From assembly GCF_001039355.2 (NCBI RefSeq), contig NW_019775953.1, positions 64,001-92,822 of the forward strand: 28,822 nt of DNA. Reading direction: 5' to 3'. Numbering within the stretch: the stretch's first letter is position 1; each line of letters begins with the position of its first letter. Both the position numbers and the translations under genes were made by a program. The DNA is from Lingula anatina (Eukaryota; Brachiopoda; Lingulata; Lingulida; Lingulidae). Below, piece by piece: positions 12,180 to 22,519 of this stretch. The notes under the pieces were generated by a model. The model had not been told where the DNA came from. It saw only the letters and a list, made by a program, of their open reading frames with translations, and made no database searches.

Positions 12180-12900
12180 TTTATGCGACTGATTTTGCTA
12201 TACAGCACATACCATTAAAAAATCAATCGGACGCGAACTCATATTAACCGCCCGTGATATTTTTTTAGACATCGGTCGTATGCGTATTACTCGTACATAA
12301 TAACTCATTATTATGCATCATCATTACACATTCACCATAAATGTAAATTATAACAATAACCTGTCATTTAAAATAAACGACCAAATTACTTACACGCCGA
12401 TCCTTATTGTCAGCAAACCATATTTAGTTTTTTTTCTGACCTCAAATCGTGTTTACAATCTTTTCCTGGTGCATTTTGCTACACCGCCATATTGGTAACT
12501 CCCACAAGTCTCTCATTGCAATCCCGCACTCGATGAAATTTCTGGGCAAAATGCTAAAAATGATCATTTAATTTGCTAGTACATTTATGTTATATCAGGT
12601 GGTATTTTATTTATTTTTTATAAACACTGGTAACGCAAATCTGCGTCTGCTGCACATCAAATGGAGTAAAAATATATCATGCTCCGTAGCTGTTTTGGAA
12701 CAGGTTGATTGAGGATGTAAAGCTTAGGTCTTAAGATAAGACTGAGTAAGATTGGTTTCACATTGTGCATTTAGGCGGCCATTTCAAGAGCGAAGAAATG
12801 AGTCATCGTCTGACATTGTGATCATTACAGTAAAATCACGGACAGGTTCAATGTAAAATATGAAAATGACAGACTCTCGACTAAACTTGAAAGAGTTCGT
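12180..12900. promoter_or_regulatory. CpG-richer divergent promoter candidate (unit A)
   Basis: CG dinucleotides are denser here than in the surrounding DNA (GGACGCGAAC, CATCGGTCGTATGCG, CCCGCACTCG). Minus-strand CCAATATGGCGG (about 12486-12497) combines a CCAAT box and a YY1-type ATGGCGG. A second AAATGGCCGCC lies near 12775, and TGAGTCA (AP-1-like) at 12799-12805. AFTPH needs an upstream 5'UTR exon and the b5 gene faces the other way, so a shared promoter is plausible. No start site can be fixed. Confidence 0.4.
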
Positions 12901-13474
12901 CTGCTTACGTTTTGCAGGGTGACATTTCACTGTCTTCAGCTCACCAATTAGAGGTTTTAAAGCTTTCATTCAGTATAATAATGAGTAAATAATGACAATA
13001 ATAAAAAGATGTACTCAGTTCTGGGAATTCGGACAAATTAGGAAAGAAGAATGACCGGATACGGTCACCATTGTATGGCAGTACCCCATAAAACGAGAAA
13101 ATTCTGACTGTCACTGTCAGTGCATGGTTAATTTACGTTGGAGTAATCATTTTGCATTAAATTAATTCAGTCCAAAACAGAAAGTTTTCAAAATGTTTTA
13201 TGTAATATTAGGAACACTTCTCTTGTTTGGAATGTTTACTGATAGATTTTATTCCCTTGGAGAGTGGTTTACAACCCCAGTTATACTGCACAGCAGGCAG
13301 TTGTGTTTCACTTATTACTCAAGACAGTGCTGACACTAATGATTGTTTTATTTGTGTCATTGGACCTGCAATTCCTCTCTCTCTCTCTGAATTAATAATA
13401 CAAAAAAAGAGAGAAAATATATAAAAATAACATGACTTTTCAGTTTTCTTCTATGCTCTCTTATTTAAGGTTAC

Positions 13475-13923
13475 ATGCCTCTGAAGCACTGCAACTATAA
13501 AAGAAACAACACCAAGGTAACCTGGAAAAACATGACGACAGAGTCGGGGATAATGCACATTTCATGCAGCTCTGGTGACAATCCGCCATGGATAATTATT
13601 GATAATAAGGTGCACGCATTTTTTTCCCAAGATTGGCTTAATTATCAGATATATCAAGAAAGTAGCTGTGAGAGCAAGATGTTGGGCCGTTTTAAGAATG
13701 ATGTTTCAATTTCAACATGTTTTTCCCCTTTTTTGTATGTTAGATGTACGACATCAGTGGCTACGTGTCCCAGCATCCAGGAGGTGACATCATATTGAAG
13801 CATGCTGGGAAGGATGCCACACTCGCCTTCCAGCACCAGCCAGCTCACAGGGTTGTGAAGGGACTGATTGCAGAAAAACTGAAGACAATGTATGTCAAAG
13901 ATGTCAGCAATCCAAGCAGCTGA
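13475..13923 (+). CDS. Small cytochrome b5-fold heme protein (copy A)
   Basis: Cytochrome b5 domains bind heme through two histidines and carry electrons. Exon 13744-13923 follows a TAG acceptor and ends in TGA. It encodes YDISGYVSQHPGG, then AGKDATLAF and PAHRVVKGLIAEKL. The HPGG histidine and the PAHRV histidine are 24 residues apart, the same spacing as the two ligands of classical b5. The preceding exon ends at 13609 with SGDNPPWIIIDNK before a GTGCAC donor in phase 0, the expected first strand of the fold. The 5' limit is uncertain. The ATG at 13475 gives 104 residues, but the sequence before SGDNPP differs much more between the two copies than the rest, so the true exon may start at an internal AG (13569) and join an unseen exon. 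I see no C-terminal membrane anchor, so it is probably soluble. It is divergent to AFTPH copy A. AATAAA lies at 14105. Confidence 0.75.
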
Positions 13924-14104
13924 TCACAATTTTCTCAGCTTAAATTGCACAGAACTTTAAATTAGGCAGCAGAGATGTCAAATGTACAGACATGATCATG
14001 CACCAATGGACACTTTGAGGAAAATATTGAATCATGATAGAAATAGAGGTGGACCGTAACAGGTACTATTAAAAGTTTGAGGGGATTTACTAGGTTTCAG
14101 CAAA

Positions 14105-14110
14105 AATAAA
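14105..14110 (+). terminator. Poly(A) signal AATAAA, b5 gene copy A
   Basis: AATAAA about 180 bases after the b5 stop codon, kept in the other copy at 22514. Confidence 0.45.
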
Positions 14111-14410
14111 TGGACTCTATGGGAGATACAGTGTCAATAAGACATTTTTTCATAAGTTAACTTCTGTGATAGTTGTAAGACAATGCCTGATTTTGTGAGT
14201 TCAATCCACCAGCCTCTGATAATTATATCAAGAGACAAAACAACAGTATGTGTCTAACTGCAACAAAACATTTATTCTCAGATTCTGGGCTTATGTATAC
14301 AAATAAGTACTATGAAATGATGTTACGTGATTATGTCAGGTCACATATGNATAACATTCTTGTTATGGCCCCCCTGCAGTGCACCACTAGCAAAGAATGA
14401 CTGATAAATA

Positions 14411-14700
14411 ATTACCAAAGCATTGAAGAATTTGAAACATTGTAGCAAACTGTATCAGTAATTACCAAAGCACTGTAGAATTTGGACATTGTAGCAAACT
14501 GTATTAGTAATTACCAAAGCATTGAAGAATTTGGAACACTGTAGCAAACTGTATCAGTAATTACCAAAGCATTGAAGAATTTGGAACATTGTAGCAAACT
14601 GTATCAGTAATTACCAAAGCATTGAAGAATTTGGAACATTGCTGCAAACTGTATCAGTAATTACCAAAGCATTGAAGAATTTGGAACATTGCTGCAAACT
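14411..14700. repeat. 50-bp minisatellite at left edge of unit B (~6 copies)
   Basis: Same 50-base unit as at 6443-6560, here with copies starting at 14411, 14461, 14510, 14560, 14610 and 14660. It marks the breakpoint of the large duplication: homology to unit A stops in or just left of it. Confidence 0.88.
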
Positions 14701-14790
14701 GAAAACTGTACCAGCCAAAACAAACTCTCATCAATGTATCAACTGTAGTATCCCTAAAGACTCTCCAATCTTCTGTTGAAGTAGACGTAC

Positions 14791-17700
14791 CTGTGGTGTA
14801 AGGGCAGACTGCTGTACACTGGACACTGTGTCCACCAGGGGGCTCTCTGGCTGGGGGATTTTCTTGGGCTGTAAGGGGCCCTTGCTGGGCTCCAGAAGAC
14901 CAAGGTGAGAGGCAAAGATGGGCATGGACTGCTTTTTGTGGCCCATCAGCTAGAAGAACACTCAACATTTAGGACTTCTGACACATAACAAATACTGAAC
15001 AAAAATCCAATTAATAAATTACTCCAATTGTATTTTATCATAGAGTGAAATAATGGGCTAAGTAACGCAGTCATGCATAATGCACATGCCATAGTAATGA
15101 AAGCAGAGTCAATTTTGAATGTCATTTTCTTATTTAAAAAATGGAAGCACAGAATTATAGACAACACATGTCTGTCCATACCTGGCAACCAATCTGGACT
15201 TTTACTTTTTTAAATTTTTTTATATTTTTTGGTTAACCCCTTTGACAGCAGACTTTCTCATGATTACAAAACTTTTCATAAAACACACAAAAACTTACAA
15301 TGTTCCTTGTATCAATGTTGAGAGCTTTGAGCAATTTGTCGTTGGACACAGACTTGGACCACTGGTACGTGAGAGCTTCAGTATTCTCTGTATCATGGAG
15401 ACCAGACCATACATTCAGACAGCTCTTCCTGAAGTGGGAAAATAAAATTCATTAAATAAATATAAAGAAATTTTAGTCAAATGATGTAGAAGTTACACAA
15501 CCTATCCTAGTGGCTTAACGAAGGGTATAAGAAGACAAAATATTTTTAAAAAATCACACAAATAAACATAAATGATAACTTATCAATTATTTCTCAGGTA
15601 AGTAATTCTCCATACAACATTGCTGCAACGTCTATGCATACCCCTGATTGGCTGACAGTTTCTCCATCTGTATTCCTGTCTGGGTGGTTATGACATCAAG
15701 GAGTTTGCTGAAGGAAAAAGAGGCATCCTCCTTTGCTGTTTGGGGAAAACATTTAGATAGCAGATTGAACACAGGGCTGGCATTGGAGGTCTGAAATATA
15801 ACATAAAACATTTAGATAACAGATTGAACACAGGGCTGGCATTGGAGGTCTGAAATATGACATAAAACATTTAGATAACAGATTGAACACAGGGCTGGCA
15901 TTGGTGGTCTGAAATATAACATAAAACATTTAGATAACAGATTGAACACAGGACTGGCATTGGAGGTCTGAAATATGACAAAATAAATTTTTAATATGAT
16001 TTCAAGGATGCAAGAAATCAATAGCAATTTTAAAGACAATGCCACTAAAATATATACTTATTAGTCTTTGTACAAAGATATCAAATAAAACAAATACTGT
16101 TATCTTAATTTGCATTTTATTTTCATCTCAATTTCTTAATTTTCAATGGCACTCTAGCAATATGCACAGAGTAGAGCATACTTTACCTTGGAAAGAGACA
16201 CATCCCGCTGAGGCTCATGAGAATCAAAAGCACCAAAACCATTCCCACTCCCAGTATCATCAAAATTTTCAAAGTCATCTGCATCTTGGCCCATATTGAA
16301 ATCACCAAAGTCATCATTGCCATCCTCCTGAAACTGCCCAAAGTCATTCTCACTATCCTTTGATAAATTTAAGTCATCTTCTTTTATGGTGCTAAAATTG
16401 CCAAAGTCTCCAAAGTCATCATCCCCCTCCCCATTCTCCTCTTTCACACTAAATTTGCCAAAATCATCACCCCCATCCTCCTGGTTATTTTTGTTGAAAT
16501 CCCCAAAGTCATCAACATCATCTGAAGCAGTAAAGTCTCCAAAGTCCGCTGCTGACACAGCACCATCCGGTGCGGCATCCTGGAATGTTGCCCAACCCCC
16601 ATCTTGGCCTGATACTTCAGTGTCTTCAAACGCTGCCCATCCCCCATCACTAGCACCCTCTGTTGACTGGAAAGCTGCAAACGAGGCATCATTATTGTCA
16701 AAACTGTTAAAAGACTCCTCCTCGGAAAGATTCTTATTTGTTGCATCTTTGCTCTCCCCTGTACTGTTATCCTGCAAAGTTAAATTCTGCTCATTCTGGA
16801 TTTCTGCTTCTAGCCAGTCTTCCTCTTTGTTGTCCGACTTTTCTGAACTGACATCTCCAGAACCAGGTAAGATTTCATTATCTGACACTGTTGCACTTGG
16901 CTCTTCCATTGCCAATGTATGTTTATCAGAACTATCGTATTGCATACCTGACATGATCATACCGTCACCAGTGTCTGAGGTCCTCTTAATGCCATCATTA
17001 TCCTGGGATGCTTCCTCTTCCAATTCACTTTGGTTTGTATCATCAAAATACTGTGGAGTAGCTGACATATTGTTATTCTCGTTTCCCTGTGAACTGCACG
17101 GCAATTGAACACAGTGGTGAGCTGAATCTGATGGAATTACTGAATTTTCTGTAGGGGAAATGTTTTCTGAAGTCCTCATTTTCTCACATTTATCATCAGC
17201 TAAAGTATCATCTTCGTCACTGCAAGAAGAGCTGGAAAATGCTTTTCCAGGAAGAGACGCCGAGGAATTTGGAATTGCATTCTCGATAATTTGATTATTA
17301 AGTTCTGATATTTCAGACTTAGGTTCACTATCATCATTCATATCATTTTCTGCCAGCTGAATTTCTTCATTTGTTTCAATGACTGACCCTGAAGTAAACT
17401 CACTAAATCCATCATCTCCCCATGAAATATCGTCAGTGCTTACTGGGCTGACAACCATATGGATGCCATCTTGTCCTGCTGTGTTACCATTGACCATCTT
17501 GTTCTGAGTGTTGATTTTCACCTCCACTCCTGAGTCAACTGTGGAACGACTGAAATCATCCTGAACACTACTGCTGCTCCGACGCATATCTGAGGTACAG
17601 TTAGGAGCAGTGTCTTCTCTGCAGTCACTTTCACCTGATTCCTCGTTATTAGTGTGGGGACTTCTCTCCTCTGTCACCCAGTCATCACAACTGATAGGGT

Positions 17701-18061
17701 CTGATGAAGACGGAAAAGAGGTAAAGTCTGCAAAATTTTGCCAATCACCTGGGTCGTCATGAGTGGAATTCCCACAGAACTCAGTATGGTTTGGTGCTTT
17801 ATTTAATGATGTTGAGCTTGAGGAAAAATCATCACTACTGGATTTTTCAAGAGATGGTTGATTTGTTGGACCTTTTTCTACACTTGCAAAGCCCCCAAAC
17901 TCATCACCAAATGGTCCCTGCTTTGAAGGGCTTGTCTCAGCACTGGCAAAGCCTCCAAATTCATCATCTCCATCCTCTGTTCCCCAGCCATCGTCAAATG
18001 ACTGGATCTCATCCAGAGGAGGAGGACTTGACGAAAGCATGGGGATGAAGTTAGATGACAT
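14791..18061 (-). CDS. AFTPH: Aftiphilin second copy, 3'-truncated (copy B)
   Basis: Four exons correspond to coding exons 1-4 of the full gene: 16187-18061, 15642-15790, 15299-15428 and 14791-14949. Each has the same length and the same splice borders as its partner in copy A. The 625-residue first exon is fully open and differs from copy A at a little over a dozen residues (for example HTNN for HSNN, EEESF for EDLSF, PQRDV for PQQNV). The last exon has QPESP for QPVSP. Exons equivalent to 5850-5910, 4747-4806 and 716-963 are absent: beyond 14700 there is only a 50-bp minisatellite and then copy A's b5 gene. Reading on past the donor at 14790 soon meets a stop. The copy could be a young truncated paralogue, an alternative 5' half that splices into the distal terminal exons, or the second haplotype placed in tandem by the assembler. 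Confidence 0.88.
15746..15981 (-). repeat. 59-bp tandem array over the AFTPH copy B exon acceptor (4 units)
   Basis: Same array as at 7600-7717 but with four units, starting at 15746, 15805, 15864 and 15923. Each has an acceptor and the exon's first ~45 bases. Small differences between units (gtggtctg for gaggtctg, ataacat for atgacat) show they are not a copying error of one read. One of the three frames through the unit contains a stop (ATC TAA). Confidence 0.92.
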
Positions 18062-18254
18062 GCTGCTTGGAAAAGGCCAACTCCAAGAGTATATCTGGAA
18101 AAAAAAAATACAATATCTTATCTCAAGTTAACACTGACTGATTAAAAGTCTGACGTCTTCTGAATGATTTAAATAAGTATATGTTCAATAAAAGCATTCT
18201 TTATAATGCTCAAAAATCCCTATTTTGCATTCAATATGAAATGTAAAAACAAAA

Positions 18255-18480
18255 CAAGGCAGCAAAGCNTAACTTCCCTTCAAATAGCCCGATCATGCTG
18301 ATTTTCGAACTTGACCGGCGTATTATGAATATTCATCAGTTCTGTAACTTTCAAGCCAAAAGGTAAAACGGTTTTTCACTTATCGTGTTTACAGTTAAAG
18401 TGCACGCCAACGGCGACGGCCCCGGCGACGACAGACGCAGATGACGGCTATATGTACAGCCACATCTGTGTCTGTACATA
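18255..18480. mobile_element. ~226-bp insertion only in unit B, with an N
   Basis: It interrupts sequence that is continuous in unit A near 9985. It is GC- and CG-richer than its surroundings (GGCGACGGCCCCGGCGACGA) and contains a single N at 18269. Boundaries are blurred by flanking A-runs (ACAAAAC and ATAAAAAC). Probably a short mobile element; no family recognised. Confidence 0.6.
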
Positions 18481-18606
18481 AAAACACTAGTAGACCAATC
18501 AAAATTTGAGAAATATGTTACTTAAGTTTAATTGAAGTGTAACACTCAAAAGGGCTCATAAACATTGGGTTTTGATATTAACTTGACTAGCCTGCTTAAA
18601 TACACT

Positions 18607-18652
18607 GCTCTTCAAATATTGAATTACTTTAATAATTCAATATTTGAAGAGC
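18607..18652. repeat. 20-bp hairpin (copy B)
   Basis: Duplicate of the hairpin at 10112-10161. The outermost two base pairs are lost because CAG became CTG in the left arm. Confidence 0.75.
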
Positions 18653-18747
18653 TGCGTAATTAAAATACAGCTTTTAAGTAACAGGTGCTCTTTGAACATG
18701 AGAAAACTGACATGAGAGCATGCTGTATATACTATAAATTTAATAAG

Positions 18748-18961
18748 GCTGTATTCCCAGAGCTTTTAGATCGATCTATCCCCGCAGGGAGTCTCACTAG
18801 ATTACTGTCAGATAATCCAGCTTAAATGTCTGTCCCGCCTACTACAAGCTGTAAGGAGGTAATTAACTTTCGTGTCCGCTCGGCTGACAGCTATTTAGCG
18901 TGAACCCCCAGGGAGTTAGGTCGATCTAAAGTAGATCGATCTAATCTCTGGAAATGGGGTC
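18748..18961. mobile_element. 214-bp MITE-like element, unit B
   Basis: Copy of the 10255-10468 element at the equivalent place in unit B, with the same TAAG flanks, so its insertion predates the split of the two units. Confidence 0.78.
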
Positions 18962-20339
18962 TAAGTTACATTCAGGCACATCCCAGACACAAAACAAGGG
19001 CAAATCAGTCAAATATAAATGATATTTTCATTTTAAAGACAAAGCTATGAGAAAACTTTTACTTTTAAAGTCTAAGCCACTGTTATCTATAATACTGAAT
19101 GTTACTAGCAAGCTACCTTGCAGTTTTTTTCAACATCCAATTTTCACCAGTGGTGGCTGGTTAGCTGTTGATTAAAAACAAATACACCAAGGCTACTTCA
19201 CATTAGCTGTGTAAAAAATAAGGCTCCTACGGCAAGTAGCGACACTAAAACCAGACTTTGAAAATACCTGTACATTCAACTTATGAGTTATAAGCAATTT
19301 AGTGGGAAAGAAATATGCCCATTCTACTGCCCTTGAGGTAACTTGCTTGTGATTTCTTTATGTAGTCAACTTTCACTTATTATTGGTTTTATCAATGCAA
19401 GTTGTCTGTTGTCTTATCAATAAACACAGACAATATACAATTTTTTATCAAAAATACATCTTTAAAAACTAAAGAGGGGAAAGTTATAGTGCGACAGTGT
19501 ATTATGTGGGGAAATATAATTTTGGGGATATGAATGCTGCAGAAAAACCTGTCTGGGTAAATGGTGTGCATTGTGCTTTGATAAAGAAAAAAAAAAAAAA
19601 AAAACATCATATAACTGTAACATGGACACCCCGTCATATTTCTAGTCTACTCTTACCACTAGATTAATGAGAACTACTGACACATGTCACTAGTCATACT
19701 AAAATGTGCAATACACTAAAGAAAAGGAATCAGGATGCAAGTAATCACTGAAAACTGTCATTTGCATCAAAATAAGGTTATTTAAAAGCAAAATATATTG
19801 CTAGGTAATTATCATTGATCCAATTTTGAAAAATTGGTATGATTTAGTCTGAAGATTTGTTTATGTTGGGTCATCTGAAATATATATTAAGTGGTCATAT
19901 GGTGTGCAACCCAATGATTTATAAACAAACATACTTGTATGTCAAGTTGGATCAACAATATTAATTACCTAGTAATATATTCACTTTTTATCAATCTATC
20001 TTCTTGAGAATGACCGTTTCCTATGTTTACTAGTGATTGGAGTCGTTCTCTCTAGTCAACTGTGCTGTGTGGCACTGTAGTGCTCATTTTAATATGACAC
20101 ATTAATTTGCTAAAACAAATAACAAACAGATCTTGTGCAATATACCCTTTATATGATTATTACCACAGAGCCTTACTATGCAGAATCAGTGAACATCTCC
20201 AGTGTGTTAGAAAAACATCATTCTTAGTTACATTAATTTTCCACAGTGACTCAATGAGTGCCTGGCTTGAGTAGGTATCAACACAGAAGTAGAGAAAGTA
20301 GAAATCATAGGGGCATTTTTTTCTTGTCCTTCATGAAAG

Positions 20340-20990
20340 CATACGATTTTATGCGATTGATTTTGCTATAAAGCATATACCATTAAAAATCAATCGGACG
20401 CGAACTCATATTAACCGCCCGTGATATTTTTTGAGACATCGGTCGTATTACTCGTACATAATAACTCATTATTATGTATCATCATTACACATTCACCATA
20501 AATGTAAATTATAACAATAACTTGTCATTTAAAATAAACGACCAAATTACTTACACGCCGATCCTTATTGTCAGCAAACCATATTTAGTTTTTTTTCTGA
20601 CCTCAAATCTTGTTTACAATCTTTTCCTGGTGCATTTTGCTACACCGCCATATTGGTAACTCCCACAAGTCTCTCATTGCAATCCCGCACTCGATGAAAT
20701 TTCTGGGCAAAATGCTAAAAATGATCATTTAATTTGCTACTACATTTATGTTATATCAGGTGGTATTTTATTTATTTTTTATAAACACTGGTAACGCAAA
20801 TCTGCGTCTGCTGCACATCAAATGAAGTAAAAATATATCATGCTCCGTAGCTGTTTTGGAACCGGTTGATTGAAGGTGTGAAGCTTAGGTCTTAAGAGTA
20901 AGATTGGTTTGGCAGTGTGCATTTAGGCGGCCATTTCAAGAGCGAAGAAATGAGTCATCGTCTGAAATTGTGATGATTACAGTAAAATCA
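20340..20990. promoter_or_regulatory. CpG-richer divergent promoter candidate (unit B)
   Basis: Duplicate of the 12180-12900 patch with the CCAAT/ATGGCGG and TGAGTCA (20951-20957) motifs kept. Some loss of CG is seen (for example GTCGTATGCGTATTACTCG shortened). Confidence 0.38.
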
Positions 20991-21441
20991 CGGACAGGTT
21001 CAATGTAAAATATGAAAATGACAGATCTCGACTAAACTTGAAAGAGTTCGTCTGCTTACATTTTGCAGGGTGACATTTCACTGTCTTCAGCTCACCAATT
21101 ACAGGTTTTAAAGCTTTCATTCAGTATAACAATGAGTAAATAATGACAATAATAAAAAGGTGTACTCAGTTCTGGGAACTCGGACAAATTAGGAAAGAAG
21201 AATGACCGGATACGGTCACCATTGTATGGCAGTACCCCATAAAACGAGAAAATTCTGACCGTCACAGTCAGCGCATGGTTAATTAACGTTGGAGTCATCA
21301 TTTTGCATTAAATTAATTCAGTCCAAAACAGAAAGTTTTCAAAATGCTTTATGTAATATTAGGAAAACTTCTCTTGTTTGGAATGTTTACTGATAGATTT
21401 TATTTCCTTGGAGAGTGGTTTACAATTACAACCCCAGTTAT

Positions 21442-21671
21442 AGGGTTCTTTCCCAGAGATTTAGATCGATCTAAAGATTAAGATTTACTAGATCGACCTA
21501 ACTCCCTGGGGGTTCACGCTAAATTGCAGTCAGCCGAGCGGGCACCATAGTTAATTACCCCCTTACAGCTTTTAGTAGGCGGGACAGACGCTTAAGCCGG
21601 CCAAGCTGACAGTAATCTAGTGAGACTCCCCACAGGGATACATCGATCTAAAAATCTATGGAAATGGGGTG
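21442..21671 (-). mobile_element. Inverted copy of the same MITE-like family, only in unit B
   Basis: Reverse-complement relative of 10255-10468: shared blocks include AACTCCCTGGGGGTTCACGC, TTACCCCCTTACAGCTT and TAGGCGGGACAGAC. It is flanked by TTAT (21438-21441) and TTAC (21672-21675). The matching place in unit A (near 13281) has no element, so this is a presence/absence difference. Confidence 0.8.
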
Positions 21672-21867
21672 TTACTGTACAGCAGGCAGTTGTGTTTCAC
21701 TTATTACTCAAGACAGTGCTGACACTAATGATTGTTTTATTTGTGTCATTGGACCTGCAGTTCTTCTCTCTCTCTGAATTAATAATACAGAAAAAAAAAG
21801 AGATAAAATATATAAAAATAACATGACTTTTCAGTTTTCTTCAATTCTCTCTTATTTAAGGTTACAT

Positions 21868-22332
21868 ATGCGTCTGAAGCACTGCAACTATAAAACAGAC
21901 AACACCAGGGTTACCTGGATAAACATGACGACAGAGTTGGGGAAAATGGACATTTCATGCAGCTCTGGTGACAATCCGCCATGGATAATTATTGATAATA
22001 AGGTGCACGCATTTTTTTGCCAAGATTGGCTTAATTATCAGATATATCAAGAAAGTAGCTGTGAGAGCAAGATGTTGGGCCATTTTAAGAATGATGTTTC
22101 TAAAATGATATTTTCAATTTCAACATGTTTTTTCCCTTTTCTGTATGTTTAGATGTACGACATCAGTGGCTACGTGTCCCAACATCCAGGAGGTGACATC
22201 ATACTGAAGCATGCTGGGAAGGATGCCACACTCGCCTTCCAGCACCAGCCAGCTCACAGGGTTGTGAAGGGACTGATTGCAGAAAAACTGAAGACAATGT
22301 ATGTCAAAGATGTCAGCAATCCAAGCAGCTGA
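21868..22332 (+). CDS. Small cytochrome b5-fold heme protein (copy B)
   Basis: Second copy of the b5-fold gene, exons 21868-22002 and 22153-22332. The 59 residues of the last exon, including both heme-ligand histidines, are identical to copy A. The base differences I see in that exon are silent (CAA for CAG, CTG for TTG), which supports it being coding. The first exon is less alike: the ATG is followed by CGT instead of CCT, a 2-base insertion lies just before the ATG, and about eight of the first 30 residues differ. This questions whether that stretch is translated. A 230-bp inverted mobile element has landed about 200 bp upstream (21442-21671) and is absent from copy A. AATAAA motifs lie at 22514 and 22769. 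The gene faces ERMARD tail to tail. Confidence 0.74.
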
Positions 22333-22513
22333 TCACAATTTTCTCAGCTTAAATTGCACAGAACTTTAAATTAGGCAGCAGAGTTGTCAAATGTACAGAC
22401 ATGATCATGCACCAATGGACACTTTGAGGAAAATATTGAATCATGATAGAAATAGAAGTGGACCATTGCAGGTACTATTAAAAGTTTGAGGGGATTTACT
22501 AGGTTTCAGCAAA

Positions 22514-22519
22514 AATAAA
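22514..22519 (+). terminator. Poly(A) signal AATAAA, b5 gene copy B
   Basis: Same position as in copy A. A second AATAAA follows at 22769-22774. Confidence 0.45.

Larger units (their letters stand above)
9830..13192. other. AFTPH 5' intron and divergent spacer, unit A
   Basis: Begins at the AFTPH acceptor (9830). Contains the hairpin, two mobile elements and the promoter candidate. Open frames here are short and not conserved in unit B beyond what recent duplication explains. Confidence 0.6.
6443..14349. repeat. Unit A of ~8 kb direct duplication
   Basis: This block matches 14411-22758 nearly base for base over exons, introns and intergenic DNA. It runs from the 50-bp minisatellite downstream of AFTPH coding exon 4 to the sequence after the b5 gene. 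The offset grows from about 8140 to 8409 because of insertions and deletions. The main ones are a 354-bp element only in unit A, a ~226-bp insertion and a 230-bp element only in unit B, and minisatellite length differences. Coding differences look like 1-2 percent by eye. The block ends at a single N (14350). Confidence 0.9.

Noticed and set aside
12313-12498. 61-codon plus-strand open frame seen in both units
   Set aside because: It covers the CG-rich promoter candidate; conservation is explained by recent duplication, and no domain is visible.
13193-13324. Possible b5 first exon with a hydrophobic start (MFYVILGTLLLFGMF)
   Set aside because: It differs in unit B (several changes plus the mobile-element insertion), has no donor in the needed phase that I trust, and lacks homology.
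14411-14700. Regular 50-bp repeats, CRISPR-like spacing
   Set aside because: The whole 50 bases repeat with no unique spacers, and the context is eukaryotic; it is a minisatellite.
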